The notes under the pieces: model-generated
Database searches by the model: none
What the model was told of the DNA's origin: nothing
Seen by the model: the letters and a program-made list of their open reading frames with translations, nothing else
Shown: positions 58,507 through 64,000 of the stretch, in pieces
How the letters are laid out: every line of letters starts with the position of its first letter
How positions within the stretch are numbered: position 1 is the stretch's first letter
Source of the DNA: Mycobacterium paraense
GTDB lineage: Bacteria > Actinomycetota > Actinomycetes > Mycobacteriales > Mycobacteriaceae
NCBI RefSeq assembly: GCF_002101815.1
Contig: NZ_LQPM01000014.1
Location: forward strand, 1 to 64,000
Reading direction: 5' to 3'
Length of the DNA stretch: 64,000 bases
Made by a program: the position numbers and the translations under genes

Positions 58507-58671
58507 CTAGGCCCCCTTGCGGACCGCCTGCTCGGCCGCGGCCCGCATCCGGTCCGACAGCTGCAGCAGCGCGTGTTCGCCCACCCCGTTGGGCACCGTA
58601 TAGGCGAGCTGCCGTAACTCAAGGGCGCAATCGTGCAACTCCTGACGGAGGCGGGTCTCAAGGGTGGGCAT
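58507..58671 (-). CDS. Small protein, 54 residues
   Basis: 54 residues, ATG 58671, stop TAG 58507. Sequence MPTLETRLRQELHDCALELR then QLAYTVPNGVGEHALLQLSD and RMRAAAEQAVRKGA. Mostly amphipathic helices, acidic N-terminal half, no membrane segment. AGGAAG with 5-base spacing lies before the ATG, supporting translation. It recalls short conserved mycobacterial proteins of unknown function. It is convergent with the Rv1747-like gene and has 11-bp direct repeats upstream. A slightly longer reading frame over the same bases in another frame (58503-58712) is Arg/Ser-rich and not credible. Confidence 0.65.
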   Translation of the reverse strand: MPTLETRLRQELHDCALELRQLAYTVPNGVGEHALLQLSDRMRAAAEQAVRKGA

Positions 58672-58753
58672 GACGTCTTCCTAAGCGAGGGGCCGAGCGA
58701 AACTGTCTGCAAAAAATTTTCGCAGCACGGGCCCGCATCCGCGACGGCGGCGA

Positions 58754-58786
58754 AGCGTTTTTACGGGAGATTGACAGCGTTTTTAC
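58754..58786. repeat. 11-bp direct repeats AGCGTTTTTAC, 22 bp apart
   Basis: AGCGTTTTTAC at 58754-58764 and 58776-58786, exactly two helical turns apart, so on the same DNA face. They lie upstream of the small gene at 58671 (minus) and just past the end of the SMP-30-like gene at 58797. The T-rich block is unusual in this GC-rich sequence. A protein-binding site is plausible. Confidence 0.45.
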
Positions 58787-58796
58787 ATCCGGGTGT

Positions 58797-59780
58797 TCAG
58801 CGGTGAACGTAATCCAACGTGACTCGCAGCAGCGCGGCCCGCCGGTTGATGCCGTCCGGCGAAGCCGTGGTGCCGCCGTCGGTCGTCACGTAGGCGACGC
58901 GGCCAGGATCACCGGGGCCGCGCCCCCATGCCGCGCTGGACGGCCCGACGAGGGTTTCGTCGAACGGGTCGCCGGCGATGTGGCGGACCTCGCTGCCGTG
59001 CCGCGGCGTCAGCGGCACCCGGTCGATCGTGTTGGCCCGATGCCTTGTGACGTAGGCGAACCCGCCGTCTTCGTCGAGGCAGAAGTCGTCGGCGTTGTCG
59101 ATGGCGGCGACGAACTGCGGCGGGCCGGCCGGATCGAGGCTGGAGGAATCGACGGGCACCCGCATGAACACCTGCTGCGCGGTGGAGGTGTAGTACAGGT
59201 GGCCGGTTTGCGGGCCGTACCGCACCCCGTTGACACCCGGCTGCGGCGGGGGAGGCACGCCGCTGTCCGGGTCGTCGCCCATGGTGTCGTCTGCCAGCCA
59301 GACCCGGGCCGTCGCCCCGCGGGCGGCGTCGCTGAGGTCGACGCGCCAGATGAGCCCGGCGAAGCAGTCGGCGATCGCCAAGACGTCGGGCCCGAGGACG
59401 CACGCGCCGTTGAGCGCGCGGACGCGCTCGTCGAACGTGAAGACAACCTGCGGCGATATCGGCTCACCGGGCGTCCACGCGGCGAGATCGATTCGCGCCA
59501 AATGCGATTCGTGAGTCGTATAGCCCTCGGTGAGGCAGACGATGAACACGTCGGGGGCGACCTCCGCGATCCCTGTGACCGGATGATCGAAGGTGTGCAC
59601 CAGGACAGGCTCGACCACCTCGTCGGGCCTTGCGGGCGGAACCCACCAGAGTTGTTTGTGCACGACATCCGTGACGAGGATCGACTGGTCGGCGCGCACG
59701 GCGAGGTTTTCCGGGAACTGCCCCTGCGGCAAGAACGCGACGGGGGTCAGCGTGACCGCGGGCAACGGGGCAAGGGCCAT
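58797..59780 (-). CDS. SMP-30/gluconolactonase-like beta-propeller protein
   Basis: 327 residues. FPENLAVRADQSILVTDVVHKQLWWV, GVNGVRYGPQTGHLYYTSTAQQVFMRV and DDFCLDEDGGFAYVTRHRANTIDRV are blades of a six-bladed propeller as in SMP-30 and lactonases. Lactone hydrolysis is a known activity. No signal peptide. It starts 2 bp after the stop of the CMD-like gene (ATG 59780). A role in opening lactones made by the Baeyer-Villiger enzymes is possible but not shown. Confidence 0.78.
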   Translation of the reverse strand: MALAPLPAVTLTPVAFLPQGQFPENLAVRADQSILVTDVVHKQLWWVPPARPDEVVEPVLVHTFDHPVTGIAEVAPDVFIVCLTEGYTTHESHLARIDLAAWTPGEPISPQVVFTFDERVRALNGACVLGPDVLAIADCFAGLIWRVDLSDAARGATARVWLADDTMGDDPDSGVPPPPQPGVNGVRYGPQTGHLYYTSTAQQVFMRVPVDSSSLDPAGPPQFVAAIDNADDFCLDEDGGFAYVTRHRANTIDRVPLTPRHGSEVRHIAGDPFDETLVGPSSAAWGRGPGDPGRVAYVTTDGGTTASPDGINRRAALLRVTLDYVHR

Positions 59781-59782
59781 GC

Positions 59783-60352
59783 TTACTGCTCCAGGCCTTC
59801 GGCGTCGGCCGGGACATCGAAGGCGTTGAGCGTCATACACACCATGGTGAACCAACCCAGCAGGACCGCGACGTCCACGATGCCCGCGTCGCCGAGCAAC
59901 TCTTTGGCGCGCCGGTACATGCCGAGCGGCACGATGCGCGCGGCGATCAACGCCGATGCGAGCTCGTAGACCACCTGTTCGCGGGGATCGTCGAAAGACG
60001 TGGGCAGTCCGGCGATGATCGCTTCGACACGTCGCGGGTCCAGATGCCCGCTGCGTTCGCCGATGATCTCGTGCTCGTAGCTCGCGTAGGCGCTGCGCCA
60101 ATGGGCGTTGACGACATTGGTCGCGATCTCGATCTCGGCCTTCGTCAACGTCGACTCGCGCTGGAAGTAGGCGCCGGTCGGCACGATCGTCTCGGACAGC
60201 CTGGGGTTGGCGAGCCAAATCTTGTGCGGCCCGGGAACCAGCCCCCGCAATTTGCGGGTGACGTCGTAGGCCGCCCTCATCTGAGGCGACATCTCTCCAA
60301 CCGGTGTTTCGACGAACCGGCCGAACGTGCCGAAATCGGGTGTATCGCTCAT
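59783..60352 (-). CDS. Carboxymuconolactone decarboxylase/AhpD-like protein
   Basis: 189 residues, start MSDTPDFGTFGRFVETPVGEMSPQMRAAYDVTRKLRGLVPGPHKIW. ESTLTKAEIEIATNVVNAHWRSAYASYEHEIIGERSG is the CMD core, with Glu and His in place but no C-x-x-C, so it is not a peroxidatic AhpD. GGAGG lies 5 bp before ATG 60352. Divergent from the acyl-CoA dehydrogenase operon at 60592; function uncertain. Confidence 0.8.
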   Translation of the reverse strand: MSDTPDFGTFGRFVETPVGEMSPQMRAAYDVTRKLRGLVPGPHKIWLANPRLSETIVPTGAYFQRESTLTKAEIEIATNVVNAHWRSAYASYEHEIIGERSGHLDPRRVEAIIAGLPTSFDDPREQVVYELASALIAARIVPLGMYRRAKELLGDAGIVDVAVLLGWFTMVCMTLNAFDVPADAEGLEQ

Positions 60353-60579
60353 GTCCGCCTCCAGGGTCCAGCGTTGCAGTGCGACGAGAAAGCGGTCGTC
60401 GTCAAGGCGTCCGCGTCGGGCACGGCCCGAATTGCCCGGCATGACAAGCACTACCCGGCCTGGGTTACAGCCAGTCGAACCGGGCCCACAAACAGTGGGT
60501 ACGCCGGGCGTGACGTCAGGGCGAAATGCCGCACGGAATTTTGCCGTGGCGTTACGCTGACGCGGCCCCACCGAGGGGT

Positions 60580-60585
60580 TAGGTT
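60580..60585 (+). promoter_or_regulatory. -10 box of a leaderless promoter (TAGGTT)
   Basis: TAGGTT, 6 bases (GCCGGA), ATG 60592. The 239-bp divergent gap 60353-60591 also holds CCCAC-N5-GTGGG (60485-60499), a weak inverted repeat; nothing else was recognised. Confidence 0.55.
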
Positions 60586-60591
60586 GCCGGA

Positions 60592-61770
60592 ATGGATTTC
60601 GAACTCGACGCCGGGCAACGCGCCTGGTTGGCCGAGGTTCGGGACTTCCTCCACCAGAACGTCACCGCCGAATTGCGGGCCGAGCTCGCCGCGCACGATC
60701 TGGAGCTGCCCGACGGCGAGGTGGCACGATTTCGCCGCAAGATCGGCGCGAAGGGCTGGTTCGGACTCAACTGGCCGCGCGAGTACGGCGGGCTCGGGTT
60801 GGGCGCCGTTCATCAACACCTGCTCATGAGCGAGTTCGAATATTGGGGCGTGCCCGGACCCGACCTGACCGTCACCTCGGTGGCGCCGATGATCATGCGC
60901 CACGGCACCGAGCGGAACAAGAACGAATGGCTGCCGCTGATCGCCAAGGGCGAAATGATCTGCGCGGTGGGCTATTCCGAACCCGACGCGGGAACCGACT
61001 TGGCCGGCCTGCGCACCCGGGCGACGCTCGACGGCCAGGACTGGGTGATCAACGGCACCAAGATCTGGAACAGCGGGGCGCAGCGCGCCACCCACGAATG
61101 GCTGTGCGTGCGAACCGACCCGAACGCGGTGCGGCACAAGGGGATTTCCGTCATCATCGTGCCGATCGACAGCCCCGGCATCGAAATCCGCCCGCTCTAC
61201 GCGTGGTCGGGCTACCGCACCAACGAGGTGCATTTTCGCGACGTGCGGGTCCCGGTCACCCATCTGATCGGCGAAGTCAATCGGGGCTGGACCTACATCA
61301 CCGGCGCGCTCGACCTGGAACGTGGCGCGCTGACCAATGCGGGCGATTTGCGCCGCGCCGTCGACGACCTGCATCGCCTCGCGCGAAGGCCCCGGCGCGA
61401 CGGCACGGTGCCCGCCCACGACCCGGCGCTGCGGCGCCGGCTGGCGCTCGCCGAGGCCGACGTGGAGGTGGCCACCCTGATGGGCTACGAGGCCGCATCG
61501 ATCCTGGACGGCGGCACCATTCCCACCGTCGAGGTCAGCGTGGAGAAGGTCTTCACCAGCGAGCTGCGCCAGCGCATCGCCGACCTGGCGCTCGATCTGC
61601 TCGGCCCCGACGGCCTGCTCGCCCATCGCGGCGAGGACGCGCCGCTGTCCGGCAAGTTCGAACGGCTGTACCGAGCCGCCCCGCTGATGCGTTTCGGCGG
61701 GGGCACCAACGAGGTGCTGCGCGACATCATCGCCCAGCGCGGCCACGGAATGCCCTCGTATGGACGTTAG
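60592..61770 (+). CDS. Acyl-CoA dehydrogenase, FadE-type (first of a pair)
   Basis: 392 residues. MICAVGYSEPDAGTDLAGLRTRATLDGQDWVINGTKIWNSGA is the FAD/substrate signature; LMRFGGGTNEVLRDIIAQRGHG ends the fold. It belongs to the steroid-type FadE subfamily that pairs with a shorter partner as an alpha2beta2 heterotetramer (as FadE28/29 or ChsE4/E5). It introduces a trans-2 double bond in an acyl-CoA. It is first in an operon with the partner FadE (overlap 11 bp), two MaoC-like genes and a thiolase. Confidence 0.88.
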   Translation: MDFELDAGQRAWLAEVRDFLHQNVTAELRAELAAHDLELPDGEVARFRRKIGAKGWFGLNWPREYGGLGLGAVHQHLLMSEFEYWGVPGPDLTVTSVAPMIMRHGTERNKNEWLPLIAKGEMICAVGYSEPDAGTDLAGLRTRATLDGQDWVINGTKIWNSGAQRATHEWLCVRTDPNAVRHKGISVIIVPIDSPGIEIRPLYAWSGYRTNEVHFRDVRVPVTHLIGEVNRGWTYITGALDLERGALTNAGDLRRAVDDLHRLARRPRRDGTVPAHDPALRRRLALAEADVEVATLMGYEAASILDGGTIPTVEVSVEKVFTSELRQRIADLALDLLGPDGLLAHRGEDAPLSGKFERLYRAAPLMRFGGGTNEVLRDIIAQRGHGMPSYGR

Positions 61771-62881
61771 GCCCAGCGCCGAGCGGCGCGAGTTCGCGTC
61801 GACGTTGCGCGCGCTGCTCGCGGCGGAGGACACCGTCGGCCTGGCGCGCGGGCTGCGCGAACCCGGAGCCGACCGAACCACCCCGGCCCTCTGGAAGGCG
61901 TTGTCCGACGCAGGAATATTCGGGCTTGCCATCGCCGAGCGATACGGCGGCTCCGGGGGCTCCCTGACGGATCTCGCCGTCTTCTATGCGGAGGCGGGTC
62001 GCGCCCTGTGCCCGACCACGGTGCACAGCTCCGTGGCGGCCGCGCTGGCGATCGATCGGCTGGCGTCGCCGGAGGCCAAGGCCGAATGGCTGCCGCCGCT
62101 GGCAACCGGCAGCGTTCGCGGCACGGCGGCGCTGTGGAGCGCCCGCGACGCCGCGGTCGTCTCGCCGGCGCTGTCGGCCGAACCCGACTCGGGCGGCGGC
62201 TGGCGCCTCACCGGGACCGCCGACTACGTCGCCGACGCCGACGTCGCCGACGCCATCGTGGTCTCGGCGGCCGCCCCCGGGCGAACGCTGGTCTTCGCCG
62301 TCGCCGCGCACGCGGCCGGGGTGACCGCGGAGCCGCTGGCCATGGCCGGCGGCCACCGGGCGTTCACCGTGCGCTTCCACGACGTGCTCGCCACGGCCGG
62401 CGCGCTGCTGGGTGAGGCCGAACCGCCGGCGCTGCGGCGCGTCGCGAACACGGCGGTGGCGCTGGGCTCCGTCGACCTGGTCGGCGTCGGTGAGGCGGTG
62501 CTGGACCGCACCGTCGATTACGCGAAGCTGCGTCACCAGTTCGGGCGCCCGATCGCGTCCTTCCAGGCCGCGCAGCACCTGATCGCCAACATGCACATCG
62601 CCCTGGCCGCCGCGCGATTGGCGGCGCATTCGGCGGTCTTCTGGCTGGGGCGCGGCCGGCTGGCGAGCAGGGAAACGGCGATCGCGCGCATGCGCGCCGC
62701 CACCGCGGCCCGGCTGATCACCCAGGACGCCCACCAATTGCACGGCGGGATGGGCTATGTCACCGAGACCGACCTGCACCTGTGGAGCGAACGGGCGCGG
62801 CTGGGCGCGACGCTCGGCGGCGGAGGCGACGTCGCCGCGGCATGGCTGGAAGAAACCTTGGAGGAGAGCGCCGGTGAGTGA
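61760..62881 (+). CDS. Acyl-CoA dehydrogenase, FadE-type (second of a pair)
   Basis: 373 residues. GIFGLAIAERYGGSGGSLTDLAVFYAEAGRALCP, KLRHQFGRPIASFQAAQHLIANMHI and DAHQLHGGMGYVTETDLHLW are the classic ACAD C-terminal features. It is shorter and more diverged in the middle domain than its neighbour, as in heteromeric FadE pairs where only one subunit supplies the full active site. It overlaps the first FadE by 11 bp and the MaoC-like gene by 8 bp, consistent with stoichiometric synthesis. Confidence 0.86.
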   Translation: MDVRPSAERREFASTLRALLAAEDTVGLARGLREPGADRTTPALWKALSDAGIFGLAIAERYGGSGGSLTDLAVFYAEAGRALCPTTVHSSVAAALAIDRLASPEAKAEWLPPLATGSVRGTAALWSARDAAVVSPALSAEPDSGGGWRLTGTADYVADADVADAIVVSAAAPGRTLVFAVAAHAAGVTAEPLAMAGGHRAFTVRFHDVLATAGALLGEAEPPALRRVANTAVALGSVDLVGVGEAVLDRTVDYAKLRHQFGRPIASFQAAQHLIANMHIALAAARLAAHSAVFWLGRGRLASRETAIARMRAATAARLITQDAHQLHGGMGYVTETDLHLWSERARLGATLGGGGDVAAAWLEETLEESAGE

Positions 62882-63374
62882 TGAGTCTTTGATCGACGCC
62901 GAATCGGCGGCGCGGGTGGGCACCGTCGCCGCATCGGCCGGCGGCGAGGTGAACCTGCGCGATTGGCAGCGGTGGGCGGCCGCCGTGGGTGACCACAACC
63001 CGCTCTGGTTCGATCCGGAATACGCCCGCGCCAACGGGTTTCGCGACATCATCTGCCCCCCGCTTTACCTGCAATACGCCGTCCTCGGCGTCACGCACCT
63101 CGACGCGCTGCGGCCCGACGGATCCTCCGGCGCCGTCTCCGGCAGCCTCGCGTTTCCCCGCGCCCCCAAGCGGATGGCCGGCGGCGAGAGCTTCACCTTC
63201 CACCTGCCGGCCTACCACCGCGACGAGATCGAAATGATCCGCACCATCGAGTCCATCGTCGAAAAGCAGGGCCGCTCGGGCCGATTCGTCCTGGTGACCT
63301 GGCACACGGTCTATCGCAACCAGCACCGCGAGCTGCTCGCCGAAGCCTCGACCTCGATGATCGCCCGTCCCTAG
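62874..63374 (+). CDS. MaoC-like hot-dog protein (hydratase half)
   Basis: 166 residues, GTG start with GGAGGAG 8 bp upstream. WQRWAAAVGDHNPLWFDPEYARANGFRDIICPPLYL resembles the R-hydratase motif, but the usual G-D-x-N-P-[ILV]-H has Trp where the catalytic His should be. As in ChsH1/ChsH2-type pairs, this half may be structural with catalysis in the partner. It hydrates an enoyl-CoA as a heteromer with the next gene (inference). Positioned between the FadE pair and MaoC partner. Confidence 0.82.
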   Translation: MSDESLIDAESAARVGTVAASAGGEVNLRDWQRWAAAVGDHNPLWFDPEYARANGFRDIICPPLYLQYAVLGVTHLDALRPDGSSGAVSGSLAFPRAPKRMAGGESFTFHLPAYHRDEIEMIRTIESIVEKQGRSGRFVLVTWHTVYRNQHRELLAEASTSMIARP

Positions 63375-63381
63375 GAGCACG

Positions 63382-63828
63382 ATGACCGACCAGCAGGTGT
63401 TCTATGACGACATCGCCGTCGGCGACCACATGCCAACACTGACCGTGACCGTCGACGAGACGCAGCTCTTCTTCTTCAGCGCCGCCACCTACAACGGCCA
63501 CCGCATCCACTACGACAAAGAGTGGGCCCGCACCGTCGAAGGCTACGACGATGTGTTGGTCCAGGGCCCGCTGCAGGCGGCGCTGCTGGCCCGCGCGATC
63601 GGCGACTGGATCGGTGGGCGCGGCCGCCTGGTGTCCTTCTCGGTGCAGAACCGGGCGGTCGCGTATCCCGGCCAGCCGCTGAGCTTCGGTGGCGAGATCA
63701 CCGGCAAGCGCCTCAGCGAAACCGGCTCGGGGCTGGTGGATCTCGCGATCGCCGGGCGCCGCGACGCCACCGTGCTGATGCCCGGAACCGCGACGGTCGA
63801 GCTGCCCCGGCGCGGGACGCCGTCGTGA
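63382..63828 (+). CDS. MaoC-like hot-dog protein (catalytic half)
   Basis: 148 residues. QLFFFSAATYNGHRIHYDKEWARTVEGYDDVLVQGPL has the T-x-N-x-H-R-I-H-Y-D sequence of FAS1-type/MaoC hydratases and keeps the His missing from the neighbour. So the two hot-dog proteins probably form one enoyl-CoA hydratase. The first codon is 7 bp after the preceding stop; its stop overlaps the thiolase GTG by 3 bp (GTGA). Confidence 0.84.
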   Translation: MTDQQVFYDDIAVGDHMPTLTVTVDETQLFFFSAATYNGHRIHYDKEWARTVEGYDDVLVQGPLQAALLARAIGDWIGGRGRLVSFSVQNRAVAYPGQPLSFGGEITGKRLSETGSGLVDLAIAGRRDATVLMPGTATVELPRRGTPS

Positions 63829-64000
63829 CGGGGCTGCGCGGCGAGGCGGCCATCGTCGGCATCGCCGAGCTGCCCGCCGAAAAGCGGCCGAGCGGGCCGC
63901 CCCGGTTCACCCTCGACCAGTACGCGCTGCTGGCGAAGCTGGTCATCGAGGACGCCGGCGTCGACCCGGCACGCGTCAACGGCCTGCTCACCCACGGCGT
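63825..64000 (+). CDS. SCP-2/lipid-transfer-type thiolase, 5' part (continues outside window)
   Basis: About 58 residues are present: VTGLRGEAAIVGIAELPAEK followed by FTLDQYALLAKLVIEDAGVDPARVNGLLTHG. This is the opening of SCP-x/Ltp-type acetyl-CoA acetyltransferases (AIVGIAE... and A-L-L-A...V-I-E-D-A-G). GTG 63825 shares bases with the MaoC stop. It would perform the thiolytic or retro-aldol step after hydration (Ltp2 of the cholesterol side chain acts as an aldolase). The reading frame is open at base 64000. Confidence 0.8.
   Translation, partial: MTGLRGEAAIVGIAELPAEKRPSGPPRFTLDQYALLAKLVIEDAGVDPARVNGLLTHG

Noticed and set aside
58503..58712. 69-codon minus-strand frame overlapping the 54-residue gene
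   Set aside because: Ser/Arg/Cys-rich, no ribosome-binding site; the 58507-58671 frame has better composition and a Shine-Dalgarno sequence.
1..64000. CRISPR arrays, tRNA or rRNA genes, insertion sequences, phage genes
   Set aside because: No regularly spaced repeats, no tRNA-like cloverleaf, no transposase or integrase motifs were found by reading both strands.

Overview
The window looks like chromosomal DNA of a slow-growing Mycobacterium (Mycobacterium avium complex or a relative). It is uniformly GC-rich. It carries mycobacterial hallmarks: receptor Ser/Thr kinases including a kinase-DsbA fusion of the PknE type, an FHA-FHA-ABC exporter of the Rv1747 type, a CadI protein, an LpqI-type glycosidase, mycofactocin-type SDRs, steroid-catabolism enzyme families, GTG starts and many leaderless-type promoters. 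No tRNA, rRNA, insertion sequence, phage gene or CRISPR array was seen. No intergenic stretch exceeds about 240 bp. The assignment rests on protein resemblance from memory; no database was searched.

Region 1 (1-16.1 kb) is a signalling and metal-stress block. It opens with the tail of a receptor kinase. A Met-rich membrane protein follows, behind a perfect copper (RicR-type) box, then a PknE-like kinase with an extracellular CPPC thioredoxin domain. A minus-strand arsenic operon follows (arsR, acr3, arsC, an ArsI/CadI lyase), with a flavin-reductase gene and a RibD-like gene downstream. Next come a permease divergent from an ArsR-phosphatase fusion across an ATCAAA-N4-TTTGAT operator, and a multicopper oxidase translationally coupled to the fusion. 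Two further receptor kinases in tandem share the extracellular 8-cysteine module of the first truncated kinase.

Region 2 (16.1-22.4 kb) is mixed: a flavoprotein behind a KstR-like box, small membrane proteins, a membrane protein overlapping an esterase gene, an LpqI-like glycosidase and a PadR regulator.

Region 3 (22.4-48 kb) is a large catabolic region built from steroid-degradation families. It has a Delta1-dehydrogenase-like flavoprotein, a KshA-like Rieske oxygenase with a small cysteine protein, and HsaA-, HsaC- and HsaD-like enzymes for ring hydroxylation, meta-cleavage and hydrolysis. It also has a second KstD-family flavoprotein, two Baeyer-Villiger monooxygenases coupled to SDRs, an acyl-CoA synthetase, a thioesterase, several alpha/beta hydrolases and SnoaL-like proteins. 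An IclR regulator sits behind a 17-bp palindrome. The content suggests degradation of a polycyclic or steroid-like compound by a route parallel to the canonical cholesterol pathway; the substrate is not determined by sequence.

Region 4 (48-60.4 kb) holds an F420/PPOX protein, a molybdopterin oxidoreductase behind an inverted-repeat operator, a type III polyketide synthase paired with an isoprenylcysteine-methyltransferase-like protein, an SDR, an esterase, the FHA-ABC exporter, a 54-residue conserved-looking protein, an SMP-30-like protein and a carboxymuconolactone-decarboxylase-like protein.

Region 5 (60.5-64 kb) starts a tight beta-oxidation operon: two acyl-CoA dehydrogenases, two MaoC-like hot-dog proteins and the start of an SCP-2-type thiolase. 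This is the layout of the steroid side-chain and ring-remnant modules of actinobacteria.
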